From contig OX393564.1 of NCBI GenBank assembly GCA_947652115.1, positions 13,433,684-13,497,683 on the forward strand: a stretch of 64,000 nt of DNA. The letters run 5' to 3'. Positions 52,185 to 62,454 of the stretch are shown piece after piece (positions within the stretch are counted from its first letter, which is position 1; every line of letters begins with the position of its first letter). The notes below the pieces were generated by a model, which worked only from the letters and a program-made list of their open reading frames with translations, searched no databases and had not been told where the DNA came from. The position numbers and the translations under genes are program-made. This stretch comes from Blastomussa wellsi. Taxonomy: Eukaryota; Cnidaria; Anthozoa; Scleractinia; Plerogyridae.

Positions 52185-52992
52185 CTCGATTAAACGCCCC
52201 TGGCGTTTAATTAAAAATCGGCAGTTGTGACCCGTCATTTTTTCGAGGCCGGCGTTTAATCGGGGTCCGGCGTTTATAAATAAAATGCAATTTTCTGCCA
52301 TTTTTCCAGGTTGATTTATTATTACCGATCCTTGGAAACCTAAGGACAGTTTGTCAGTGCTGGACGATTTTCCCTGGATTACCCGAAGTTACAGTATTAT
52401 GGTACCGTACATGCGGCATGTGTACCATGTTGCAATCAAGATCTGCATCACTAACAAACAGCACATAAACAATATATGAATGATGTAGGACAAGTAGTAA
52501 ATGATATGAGTGCAAAGTTTTAAGTTTATAAATGGGAATGTCGCCAACGTCCTTGTTGTTTGTGTCAGCCAATGTATGCAAATTATTTAAGTTTTCATTG
52601 CATGCTAATCTCCGTAAACCACAATTTCATTAAGTTCTTCTTCGTAGATGTCTGGCTCCAAATCTGCAAAGGGGTCAGGGGTCAGGTTACAGGAGTGCCT
52701 TGTTCCAGCGCTTTGAAAAATGCTGAGGCCTATCCCAGTTGTTACACCAGTATTTTTCCTTTGAACGTTTTTTAAAATACCAAAACAGCATACTGTACTT
52801 GGTATGTCGTAACAGTGCCATTCAAGGGGTTACTATTTACTTGTAACTGGTCCTTGTGACCTCAACCCCGAATAAACGCCGGAACCCTGATCAAACGCCG
52901 GGGCCCTGATTAAACGCCCCCGGCGTTTATTCAAAAATCGGCAGATTTTACCCGGCGTTTTTTCGAGGCCTGCGTTTAACCGGGGTCCGTGT
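52185..52992. repeat. Two direct copies of a GGCGTTTAA-type repeat
   Basis: ATTAAACGCCCCTGGCGTTT to GTTTAATCGGGGTCCG (about 52192-52270) recurs as ATTAAACGCCCCCGGCGTTT to GTTTAACCGGGGTCCG (about 52910-52989), about 85 bp each, same orientation. They flank about 640 bp of unrecognised DNA. A diverged third copy is at 56695-56785. They could be the ends of one element or two copies of a short repeat. Confidence 0.65.
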
Positions 52993-53940
52993 GCATGCCA
53001 AACAGTTTATCTAGCGTGTACAAATCCTGTAACTGAACTCTGGCAAAGCTCTCCAGACTTCCATGGTAGAGAAGTAGACAGATGCCAACTCTTTGGTTTT
53101 TCCCTCTACGCTTTTCAACTCGTAACCCCGCTGGAAGGCTTAGGCTAAGCAACAGAAAAAAAAAGATTATCTTCATAGGGTTTGACTGTGTTCTTATCTG
53201 TTTCCAAAGCATCTAAACCACGATTCTCTACCACCCACTTGGGTATATGGCCCTCCTCTCCACGCCCTATCGGCCTGTCCACCATTTTGTACACATGAAA
53301 TGCAGCATTGGTTATCATTGCAACCTGCCAATTGCTGATTGGCTTTTGCTGGTGGGCGCATTCTTGCCAATCCAGTTTTTCCACACACTGCAAGACTTTT
53401 TGCAGAACATCCTCGTTCTTGACAATATGGGGCTCATCAAAGATGAATTCATTCTGGCTGGGATAGAAGTATCTCACCTCTCCATTTTCTATGTTTTGAA
53501 GCAGGAGGCCGAAGGCCATGTTGAGCTTGAATGTGTTTCTTTGTCCACGGAAGATGCCACGCAATATTGAAGACAAATCACTGCCCTCCTCCTCAAGTAT
53601 ATGGGTTTAAACATCCACAAACTGACCACCATGTTGTCATGATCGGATCTGTTTCCAGTTCTCCCTGTAACAATGTTGGTAGTTCTCTGTCGTGCTAGTT
53701 GGTAAAGAATGGGGACAGTTGAGTGGATCATCAAGTAGCTCATCCAGTTTTTGCTTTTTGGGTGGTGGTTGGAACAATTTAAGCCTTTTTATTGATAATT
53801 GTATCATATAACTGCATTGACGAATCCTTTGGCGGAATTCACATAGAAAACCCTTATAATTGGAAGCCATATTGTTTGTACGGTTCAAATCAAGAGCTTG
53901 GGCTTCCTGTGATCGGACGAACAACAATCCCTCACTACAT

Positions 53941-54080
53941 GCTTGTCAGGTCAAGGACAAACACATCGGACAAACAAAACTCGCTCCACGCTTGAGGTTA
54001 AGGACAAACAGATCAGACGATGCTCTTGCTAGACGCTTGAGGCCAAGGACGAACAGTTCTCACTACGTATCCTCGCTTGA
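53941..54080. repeat. Minisatellite, unit about 40-47 bp
   Basis: CTTGTCAGGTCAAGGACAAA, CTTGAGGTTAAGGACAAACA, CTTGAGGCCAAGGACGAACA and CTTGAGTTGGATTAAGG start successive, variable-length units. Confidence 0.65.
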
Positions 54081-54410
54081 GTTGGATTAAGGCCGCAGAA
54101 TGACATCCAATGCGACATGAAGAGGAAACTTCCTGGAGGTTGATATGCTTGATTTAGATTGCACAGCAATGCTGCTACATGCTGCTATGCATGAGTTTCA
54201 GGTGATCCAAGGTCCAAATACACATGATGCACATGATGAAATTGCGTTCTTTGCATTCCATACATTCTTATTTGAAGAACACTCGAACAGGGGCTAACTT
54301 CATAACTGCGGCGCAAGCATTTGTAATAATATTGCAATGTTGAGATTAGGATTGCGGGCTCCTCTGGCCGCCCACAATAAATATATTATTGTAACTGTCT
54401 TAATTAATAC

Positions 54411-54507
54411 CTGAGAATGACCAAATCTTCCAGAAGGTTTCTTGCCTCTAATGTTGGGACAACTCCATATCATGTCGATCATGTCTAATACCCACACATC
54501 ATTGAAC
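54411..54507 (-). CDS. FBXO42: FBXO42-like gene, exon 2 (97 bp)
   Basis: Acceptor TTGTATAG (AG at 54508-54509) and donor CAG|GTATTA (GT at 54409-54410). It enters in phase 2 (the AG of exon 1 plus G completes an Arg codon), reads FNDVWVLDMIDMIWSCPNIR and KKPSGRFGHSQ, and exits in phase 0. FNDVWVLD..W is a kelch repeat end. It joins exon 1 and exon 3 without frame conflict, which supports all three exons together. Confidence 0.88.
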
Positions 54508-55544
54508 CTATACAAGCATATTGCACAATATTTAGGTTTGTGCACAAGAAAAATAATATTAATAATGTGTAGTTTCAGAAAATATCCATACTACCCCTCA
54601 GGGGGGGGAGGTGTTCGTGGGAAAAAATCCCTTCTATTTTTAGGAAATTGCACAATAATAATGTATAATATTAATGAATGTTATAGTGAGTCCATCAATA
54701 GTATTTATCTGTCTTCTGATTAGCTAAGAGCCTACAGTTAATTCTGAGAGCCAATTAAACCTACAGATTATTCCCTACTTTCTTGCAGATAAAAATAATG
54801 TTATAACCTGTAGGTTGTGTGCAATGCATGACTTCCAAATGCAGGCTTGGAAATGATAGCACTTGCACGCTTAACCAAGCCAGTGTCAAAAACTTTCAGG
54901 TGAGTACAATTAATGGATCACTCTCCTAGTTTGGCGAGTATGATTTTTATATCCAGAATATACCATTAAATGCATGTACCTTTCTACATTCGCTTTAAAT
55001 ATCTACACTGTCCACAAGCTTACAATTGTTTACAATGTTGATCATTTTTTAAACCTCCCATAAACCTGGTTTCACGGGTCGGCGCATGTGCAAGCCCACT
55101 CAACCCTCTCGTCTATGAACCAATCAGTTTCTACTTGTGAACTCGTGCCTGTGTCCAGAATAAATATGAGTGGCCGACAATAAATTCGATGTTCAACACT
55201 AAGTTTCACATTTTCTGAGAAAGTCTGTTGATGTTTTCTGAAAAATATTTGCATCATTCTTTTAGGATGTACTCATGGTAGCCTGTACACACAATAGTAC
55301 ATAAACTATTTTAAACTTGTGTTTTCCAGGATTTTTGTGATACTGATTAAGTGAACAAGATACTTAAAGCATCGGAGTCATTTGCATGCTTGCGATTGTT
55401 TCTTTAACAATCATGGAATCTAATGGGCTGATGCTAAAGCCTGCATATGTGCAAAACTGTGAAGCTGTCCCTTTAATTAACGTACTGGTAAGCTTTGCGC
55501 CAAGCAGCGCATACTGCCATAGCTTATCCCGATTTCCGTAGCAT
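54508..55544 (-). other. FBXO42-like intron 1, left part
   Basis: AT-rich, with a G9 run at 54602-54610. No gene or clear repeat. Confidence 0.5.
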
Positions 55545-55772
55545 TAGGCAGCAAGGAATATTTCTACTTCCCCCTAGATGGGATGCTAGTTCATTGCAGG
55601 GTTACCCCCAGCACTATTTTGCCAGTACCCATTTATACACCTGGGTGGAGAGAGGCACAGTGAGAGTAAGGCGTCTTGCCCAAGAACACAAAGCAGTGCC
55701 CCGGCCAAGACTCGAACCTGGACTGTCCGATCCGAGTCCAGTACACTAACCATTAAGCCATCATGCCCCCTC
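55545..55772 (-). mobile_element. tRNA-derived SINE
   Basis: On the minus strand the head is tRNA-like: ATGATGGCTTAATGGTTAGT (A-box region, about 55745-55766) and GGTTCGAGTC (B-box, 55709-55718). The body follows (CACCCAGGTGTATAAATGGG, about 55630-55650; CTGCAATGAACTAGCATCCC, about 55579-55600). A pol III promoter of this kind drives SINE transcription. Confidence 0.75.
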
Positions 55773-56159
55773 CCTTTAGTTAGTACTATTTCACAATTTC
55801 TCTGTCATCTGATCACTGCCAAAATCTTCAGATTCCTGGAATACTATTTTGTTAATCTTCCGAAACAGTCTCAGTTAATATTGGGACAAGGGGTGAAAGT
55901 CTTACATGTAGCTTCAGTGGCCGCATGTCTTTGCCACTAGGGGTAAATGAAAGTGGAATGTAATATAACTGGAAGAAAAAATGGAAAAGCCAGCAACATA
56001 TGAAAAATTGCCTAAATATTTCCCTGCAATTATCAAAAATATACCACAAAACCATGTTTTGCATTTTCTTTGAAACTGTTTAAGCACGTTTGGTGGTAAC
56101 AGAGGCCCCAATTACCGGTAGTTATATGTGGCTAAAATAATATGAATCAACAAATTTTT

Positions 56160-56660
56160 TAAAATGGATTTCACAATAAAAATTAACGTTAAAAAACGGC
56201 GTTTCGACCGCTTGATGGTTAGCTTACGCTTAAATATATACAATAGATTATGAGAATGCTAATGAGATACTGGCTAAAAACTAAAATATTTACATAGAAA
56301 CAATACGCACGCGAAAATTGGAGCATGAACGATAAAAGAAAACGCAAGGGTGAAAGGGTGTTCAGTTTCAGTAAACTTAAACCAAAACTGAACAAAAAGA
56401 GTGACTCGATTCACGCAAAGCTATTTATTTCATTCTTTTACTTTCAACATCGTTTTTATTACCTTAGCATTTTCTTTCATCATTCATGCCACAATTTTCT
56501 TGTACGTATTGTTCCTATGTAAACATTTTAGTTTTTACTCAGCATCTCATTAACATTCTCATAATCAATTGTATATATTTAAGCACAAGCTCAATTTTAC
56601 CTTTTAACTTGAAAATGACCATAGAGCAGTCGAAATGCTGTTTTATAACATTCACTTTTA
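56160..56660 (+). mobile_element. Penelope-like element 4 remnant, inverted ends
   Basis: Left: ATTAACGTTAAAAAACGGCG and TTTCGACCGCTTGATGGTTA (about 56178-56222). Right, inverted: CCTTTTAACTTGAAAATGAC and GAGCAGTCGAAATGC (about 56599-56639). The inner arms GCTAATGAGATACTGGCTAA (about 56257) and AGCATCTCATTAACATTCTC (about 56540) also match in reverse. In the middle lies the PLE C-terminal coding fragment FSKLKPKLNKKSDSIHAKLF (about 56368-56425). Same family as PLE 5 at 62.5-63.7 kb. Confidence 0.75.
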
Positions 56661-56694
56661 TCGTAAAATAATATTTTGACACTTAAAAAGTATT

Positions 56695-56785
56695 ATACCG
56701 TATTTTCTCAATTAGATGCCCCTATCGTTCATTTCAACTTGGCCTTGTTTACACGGCGTTTATACGGGGCCTGACATTAATCAAG
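56695..56785. repeat. Third copy of the GGCGTTTAA-type repeat
   Basis: CCGTATTTTCTCAATTAGAT and CGGCGTTTATACGGGGCCTG; diverged relative of the repeats at 52.2 and 52.9 kb. Confidence 0.5.
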
Positions 56786-57277
56786 CCTCAAGTTTTACTG
56801 ATTTTCCATAATATTTAATGAATTTAAAACGGTGTGAGTGGGGTTAACTGTTTAGCGGATAAAGATGTTTTTTGCTATCGTAACCGTATGAACAACAAAA
56901 TATTAACTGAGTAACATATAAAAGAAGATTGACTTTTTAGCGAATGCAGTACTTTCAAAGAAAGGGTGAACACTTTCTAGGACAAATAACACAAATTTTT
57001 AGAACAAATATAAATATTTCAGTTTACTTTGAAATTGTCTCAAATGTCTAACACTTCTGGAGAGCCTTCATCTTCCCTGTTTTTTCACTGTTGCTGTAAG
57101 TGTGCAGTTGGAGATGGCATGACTTGTTTGCCGGACTCTTATTCTGTCATGTATTGTGACATTCCCGGAGCCTGCGCTATGCCTGTGGCTTAAATTACTT
57201 TTGTTTAGACATGGTAGTGTTTAAAGTTACAAGCTTGTTGGGCCGTATGTTCCAGTTCGAAATGGAATTTGGAAGTA
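56786..57277. other. No gene seen
   Basis: AT-rich intron DNA of the FBXO42-like gene, with no feature I can support. Confidence 0.5.
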
Positions 57278-57452
57278 TTGCTTTTTGTGGAGGGAGGAAA
57301 ACTGGAGAACCTGGAGAAAAACCCTCAGAGCGAGAAGGAGAACCAACAACAAACTCAACCCACATATGACGCCGGGTCCAGGAACTGAACCACTGAACCC
57401 GGGCCACATGGGTGGGAGGTGAGTACTCTCACCACTGCGCCATCCCTAATCC
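57278..57452 (-). mobile_element. Second tRNA-derived SINE type
   Basis: Minus-strand head GGGATGGCGCAGTGGTGAGA (about 57430-57450) resembles a tRNA 5' half with an A-box. A decayed B-box follows (GGGTTCAGTGGTTCAGTTCC, about 57375-57395), then a body ending GGTTCTCCAGTTTTCCTCCC. Distinct in sequence from the SINE at 55.5 kb. Confidence 0.65.
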
Positions 57453-57644
57453 CTGCTCCCGAGATTTGCTCACCACTTCTTTGCAAGTGTGTATATCTCA
57501 TTTTAGCTTCACGCTTGACAGAAAAAGGAAAGAGAGGTTTCCAAGGTCGTTCCGAAGACTTCCTAAGACAGGCCGAAGATTTCCGAGTCCCAGTCCCAGG
57601 ATGTGTTTTGTCATGACATTGTCCCAAGTCCATTTTCCTTTTAA

Positions 57645-58201
57645 GGAGGCTCGAAAGAGTTTCTCACTAGTGTAGTGCTTGTAAAACGATGCAGGATTAC
57701 AGAAAAGTGCTTAAGATCATTCGGACATAGTATGAATAGATTTAAAATTCAGTTGTAAGAATGTTAATGACGTCATTGCAGTTACCATGGCAACACCCTG
57801 CCAGTGACAAAAGACCTCCAAAATTTCCTGCCATTTTTATTTAGTTATTCAAAAGCTCCCTTAATTCTACATCTTGCCTGCCAATATTAAAAAAAAATTA
57901 TCTAGTGGAAATTTAATTATATTGAAAAAAGGTGTTTTATAAATTGCAAGAAATTCCACTAGATAATTTTTGCCCAAACTTTTCTATTTGAATCAGCGTA
58001 TTGATTGTTGATCGCATGCAAAAAATAAAGGTAGGTCACCGAGTTAACTTTCAAGATAAAAAGAAATGTTTTTTGCACGTTTCATTTCCGGTCTAGCGAA
58101 TTTCAGATGTAGTGCATGCATCTTTGATGTAAATTTGGATCCAAAGCTGACGCAAGCCATGAAACTGCGCGCGTGCGGCTGAAAACCCTTTTCGAGCCTC
58201 C
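57645..58201. mobile_element. piggyBac-like MITE with TTAA target
   Basis: GGAGGCTCGAAAGAG at the left and TTTTCGAGCCTCC at the right, each flanked by TTAA (57641-57644; 58202-58205). About 557 bp. A central foldback pairs TTATCTAGTGGAAATT with AAATTCCACTAGATAA (57899-57966). No transposase. TTAA targets point to piggyBac-type mobilisation. Confidence 0.8.
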
Positions 58202-58715
58202 TTAAAATCAGGGAATTCGGGAAGTACCATCATTCAGATGAATGTTTCTTTTCTTGCATAATTGCTTCAAGACAGTATACATTACTTTAGAAATTGTGTC
58301 AGTTGAGGCTGTAATATCTCAAATTTTTAAGCAAGGTGTAAGAAATTGATCTGTAGGTGTGTGTAGGCATGAGATTCAAATTTTCGACCCACAGGCGTGA
58401 GATTCACGCATAATGAGAGAAATAAAAAGCTTGGATAACTTCCCAGATTAATATTATTTTGGCTATCAAATGACTGTGCTCCAGATTTGACTCAATTAAC
58501 AATAGAATAGACCTATTGAGCTAAAGTGTTTACAACCTTGTTGTTCTCCAATTCAGATCATGTTATGATTCATTTGAGAGGCTACAATTGTTCTTTTTGT
58601 AGATACTCGTACTCAGCTGCATGTGGTTGTAAATTGCACAATTTTAACGTAGACATGATCTGAATTGAGAAGCAAAAGGAAGAAAACATGTCAGCTAAAT
58701 AGGCCACCTCGGAAA

Positions 58716-58799
58716 ATACCATAATACTCTTTGTTTGTCCCCAAAATTTTACATAAGCATTGTTTCCAGTTTCTCATGGGACTTATATGGTCCCAAGAA

Positions 58800-58847
<48 letters not shown>

Positions 58848-59156
58848 CTTTATTTGAGGAAACTTTTTCACTACATATGTGGTTTTCAAAAAGGACCTCA
58901 AAGATTAAGACTAAAAAATAAACTAAAATATTTACACTGAATTAAAAAATAGTAAAAAAAATTACGAGGACTGAGAACAAGAATTATATAAAACACTTAA
59001 ATTAAGAAATTAAAAACCTTTCACTTAAAAATATTTACACTAGCAGAGTCTCGTATTACATGGCTAAGAGAATTAAAGTCATTTGCAGCATGATATAAAG
59101 TTCTTTGTTTTCCCCAATTCCCCTCAAAAATTTTGGGACAAACAAAGAGTATTACA
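58716..59156. repeat. Repeat with inverted ends and an (AAT)n microsatellite
   Basis: AATACTCTTTGTTTGTCCCC (about 58725) and its counterpart GGGACAAACAAAGAGTATT (about 59135-59153) form inverted ends. An inner pair TCTCATGGGACTTAT-type motif and an (AAT)16-like run (58799-58848) lie between. No coding. Confidence 0.7.
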
Positions 59157-59280
59157 TGTAGTATTAGTGGCCTATTGGTTTATTCCAGGAGTAAACTGCA
59201 CAACAGTCAAGTAGAAGTGACTTCATACTTTTTGAAAAAATTGTATACAATGTCTTAGATATATTAAAATGGAGCCTAAC

Positions 59281-59942
59281 CTGAGCTGTCTTTGAGCTCC
59301 TCCAAACACTACCATTTTGTGTCCAATAGCACATGCTCCATGTCCTGCTCTCTTACACGGTCTAGGTCCATTCAGGTTAATGGCTGGGCAGCTCCATGAC
59401 TGATTAACAACATTAAAAATACACAGATCATCAAAAAATTTCGCCGCAGAATTAATTCCTGTCCTTGCAGGCTGACACCAACCACCAAATATGACGATAT
59501 CTCTGTTACCGTGAACCACAACCGTGGCACATTCTTTAGGTGGTGGAGGGGTACCAGAAGTACGAGGCCTCATCCAGCGTCCTTCTCTTAAATCCAGCAA
59601 ATAAAGATCATTAAAAGCCGTATTTGACGAGGAGCAGCCTCCATATATGTACATTTTAGTGCCTATTATACAGCAGCCATGGGAGAACCGAGGCAAAGGT
59701 GATAGCCTCGATTTTATAGTCACTTTGCGAATACTTAAATTTCCATTTTTTACAGCCTCGCGAAAATTTTGTTCCCGCTGTCTGCAAAGTCGAGAGATCA
59801 AACGATACCACAAACGGCACACACATTTGGCGTCGAAAAAGTCCCCATATGGTGACAAATAACACATAATATTTTCTACAATCTCGTTGGGAAGGCGGGC
59901 AAAATGGCATTCTGTTTCATGAAAGATTCTCTCGTCCGCCAT
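59281..59942 (-). CDS. FBXO42: FBXO42-like gene, exon 1 (F-box and first kelch repeats)
   Basis: ATG at 59940-59942 (MADERIFHETECHFARLPNE); the longer frame to 59957 begins with TTG and is not needed. FBXO42 is an SCF ubiquitin-ligase adaptor; in vertebrates it targets p53. The F-box is LPNEIVENIMCYLSPYGDFF and CVCRLWYRLISRL (about 17-60), which binds SKP1. Kelch blades follow: RFSHGCCIIGTKMYIYGGCS (about 85-105), FNDLYLLDLREGRWMRP (about 109-125), ECATVVVHGNRDIVIFGGWC (about 137-156) and GHGACAIGHKMVVFGGAQRQ (about 196-215). Donor CTCAG|GTTAGG (GT at 59279-59280) leaves phase 2, which exon 2 completes. Start codon 150 bp from that of the divergent sugar transporter. Confidence 0.92.
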
Positions 59943-60091
59943 GATGTATGACGTCAAAGGTCATCGTATGGCATAAATGAAGGATGTTTTCAATTTTCGG
60001 GTGTCCGCAAATGAGAGCCATTTTCACTTCATTGTCGTGTTTTCTGCTTTTGGAGTTAACATGAACACACCAGCTATCGTGCAGTTCTAAT
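59943..60091. promoter_or_regulatory. Bidirectional promoter of the FBXO42-like and GLUT-like genes
   Basis: 149 bp between two divergent start codons. A perfect CRE palindrome TGACGTCA (59949-59956) lies 7 bp upstream of the FBXO42-like ATG and is followed by AAAGGTCA, a nuclear-receptor-like half-site (59956-59963). Both ATGs sit in ATGGCGG contexts (59936-59942 minus; 60092-60098 plus), which match the core of YY1/TISU motifs found at short 5' UTRs. No TATA box. Confidence 0.65.
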
Positions 60092-60283
60092 ATGGCGGAA
60101 GAGGAGAGAGATTCGGATTCCCTTCGGAATTGCGAAAAAGACGAGCTTATCCCAATCCGTCAAGAAATATCGTCTTCAAACTCTGGATGGAGTTTGTGGC
60201 TAGTGTATTCAGCAGCTGTAGTAGTACTGGGCTCCTCGTTTCAATTTGGCTTCGGTACATCTTGTATTAATGGACCGGAGAAG
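60092..60283 (+). CDS. GLUT-type (SLC2A) sugar transporter, first exon
   Basis: ATG at 60092 (MAEEERDSDSLRNCEKDELI). After about 30 polar residues, a first membrane segment WLVYSAAVVVLGSSFQFGFG is followed by TSCINGPEK. Facilitative sugar transporters (SLC2A/GLUT, major facilitator family) have this FxxGFxxxxxNxP arrangement at the end of helix 1. The exon likely ends at AAG|GTAATT (60283) or at TTA|GTAAGT (60290); the second donor is the better match. The remaining exons are outside the window or unseen. Divergent from the FBXO42-like gene and probably sharing its promoter. Confidence 0.7.
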
Positions 60284-60291
60284 GTAATTAG

Positions 60292-60807
60292 TAAGTTTAT
60301 AGGCCAGTTTAGACGACGCTAAACCCCAGCTGCACACTAGGGATTTATAAGCTTGTTAAAGATATCATCATTTGTCAGTACCATTGCATAATTTCTGGAC
60401 TATCCTTTGAGTCTCTGAGTTAGTAATGACGCAAATGAGTGGAATATGTGGTCACTTGAAAGTGATAAAGGACCATCCATAACCTTTTTGTCCTTTTTTA
60501 ATTTGAATTGTTTTCATTAGTTTTTCTCTGTAGCAATCGCAAGAACACTGTCACCTTTCACGTTCATTTTTGCGTTCGGTAATAAAACCAGAAACCGCTG
60601 CATAACAATGAAAATGACACAACAAATGAAACAAGAAATTATAAACTTAAAAAGAATCGAAGTTTTAATTGAACCTGTTAGTTTTTTCTGAGCTTTGGAA
60701 CTAATTTGCATGGTGGAAAAAAATGAACAACTTTTTAACTTGAGTCTTTTGATTGGCCAACCCAAAGTCTTTTTCCTCACGAATCTACTTTCTTTTCAAT
60801 ATAATTT
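60292..60807 (+). other. GLUT-like intron, no other gene seen
   Basis: AT-rich; a minus-strand frame at 60517-60780 with a hydrophobic stretch (FKFIISCFICCVIFIVM) has no other support. Confidence 0.5.
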
Positions 60808-61013
60808 GGTTTTATCAACTGGGTTGATAATGTCAATTGGCCACCGTAAAGAGATTCAAGAGCTGACATTTCGAGCGTTAGCCCTTTGTCGGAGCGAATT
60901 GGATTTGCGAACTGGATTCGCTCCGACAAAGGGCTAACGCTCAAAACGTCAACTCTCTAATATCTTTACGGTGGCCAATTGACATTATCAACCCAGTTGA
61001 TAAAACCAAATTA
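60808..61013. repeat. Near-perfect palindrome, about 205 bp
   Basis: Left arm: TTTTATCAACTGGGTTGATA, TTGGCCACCGTAAAGA and GTTAGCCCTTTGTCGGAGCG. Right arm: the same in reverse, ending TTATCAACCCAGTTGATAAA. A short centre (AATTGGATTTGCGAACTGG) separates them. A single arm of the same family lies at 45700-45815. Sequences of this kind occur at the ends of Penelope-like elements; that link is inference. Confidence 0.85.
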
Positions 61014-61024
61014 TATTGTTAAAC

Positions 61025-61069
<45 letters not shown>

Positions 61070-62454
61070 CTACTTTCTTTTCAGTTTAACAATACAGCTA
61101 GCAAGGTGCATTATTCTAGACTTGCACCAAGTCTATCTCTTTGGTGAGCATAGTTAGTGAAGTGTGGCGAAGCGATGACCGTGAATGAGCGAGTCGTGAG
61201 AGGACGACCTTTGTACGTGACATACCTAAAGCGCGCCTCAAAGCACTTTGTGAAAATCTACATGTAGGTGCATTCTGATAGTAAACAACAACGCAGAAAC
61301 TTCAATGTGATTGAATGCGACCGGTCAACATGACCGGCAATGCAAAAATTTGACCGGACAAAACCCCAATCAGGCCGGACATTGTCAGCCAGCATATATT
61401 TCCGTTGAAACTTGGAACATATTTGCAACAAGTCAAGGAAATTACAAAAACGTAATAAAAAGTGGGGGTCACCATGCTCGTTTCCACGTGACAGTTATTT
61501 ACGCTTCTCTGGCAACAGCTGCGCATAACCCAAAACGAGACAATCATTATAAGCTCCATATTTTCCTTAAAGTTTGCAGCATCCCACAACGTTTGTCTTG
61601 GCTCTATTGTCTATTCACCAATGTACCAAAACAATGTCATTGAACACCTTTGTTTTTACTTTACGCTCCAAAACAGACTAATTTTTGATGATGTATGTGC
61701 TGTTTGGCCCTTTATAGCTGAATCCATGCAATTTAGTTCAATTTCCAGAAAACTGGCCATAGATTTCTGGTAATTTTTTTCTTATTGAAAGAAAGCACTA
61801 TTAGCATTAAAATTATGAAAGAAAAAATTGGGGTCGCCTTACTCGTTATTGCAATAGAACTGCAGGATGTGCGCACGACCTGCATTTTTTTTTATTTTTG
61901 AGCGAAGACTGGGGTGAGTTTTCAAACTGTCATACGGTTTTAAGGTCCTTGAAAGGTGTAAGACAGCATCAAAGAAAATATTTTGAGGAATTTTCATCGA
62001 AATACTGCTATCACAACGTGATTCTCAATCTATATCGATTCCTTTTAGTTTGTCTTCAATTGTTCAGAACATCAAATTGTCCTTGAGGCACTGTTTTCTA
62101 GAGTTGGCAACCAGTTCAGGCTGGAGAGGCAATTCAACTTGCCGAATGGACGCACTGAATCTAATACTTGCTTCCACAATAAAAATATCTTACATGGACT
62201 GAAGTGTTTGAGGATTAAGTGAATAATTCTTGCCTCTCCTGTACTGAAAATTATAAACCTGTCTTCACGAAGACCATAAAAATATTTATATTTTCTTGAA
62301 TTCGAAATCAAAGCAAATTGCAAGCGCCTTTCCCGCTGCAGCACCAACGGTTTACTTCAAGTCTGTAACATGAGCAAGCAGTAAAATTAAAAACAATGAA
62401 TGTATTGTTACATATGCATTTCATGAAACTTGAGATTATACTTAGATTATTTTA
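61014..62454. other. No supported gene
   Basis: Includes a patch of GACCGG-type repeats (61319-61375, GACCGGTCAACATGACCGG). Open frames here (61311-61643 plus; 62072-62347 minus) show no recognisable domain. Confidence 0.45.

Larger units (their letters stand above)
49216..53927 (-). pseudogene. Polinton C DNA polymerase B, split by later insertions
   Basis: Pieces run right to left. N-terminus: QHCYRENWKQIRS (about 53640-53680), TFKLNMAFGLLLQNIENGEV and KWVVENRGLDALETDKNT (53145-53576). After an insertion (about 51.4-52.99 kb): FSYIRDLAKYSHSYVCSSCD with a zinc finger CSSC..H..C (about 51255-51340), ATFDIKVHY at the exonuclease I position (about 51145-51175), exonuclease II NSGKYDLNVLK (about 50600-50630), polymerase motif B LVGNSCFGRFM (about 49770-49805), KLKLLEFYYRFIDQF (about 49535-49595), and TPGLFKVEWQGQGF to 49216. 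Motif C is missing and many frameshifts are present. Same polymerase type as Polinton A, divergent in sequence. Confidence 0.85.

Noticed and set aside
55545..57452. tRNA genes
   Set aside because: The tRNA-like heads lack a complete cloverleaf and continue into SINE bodies.
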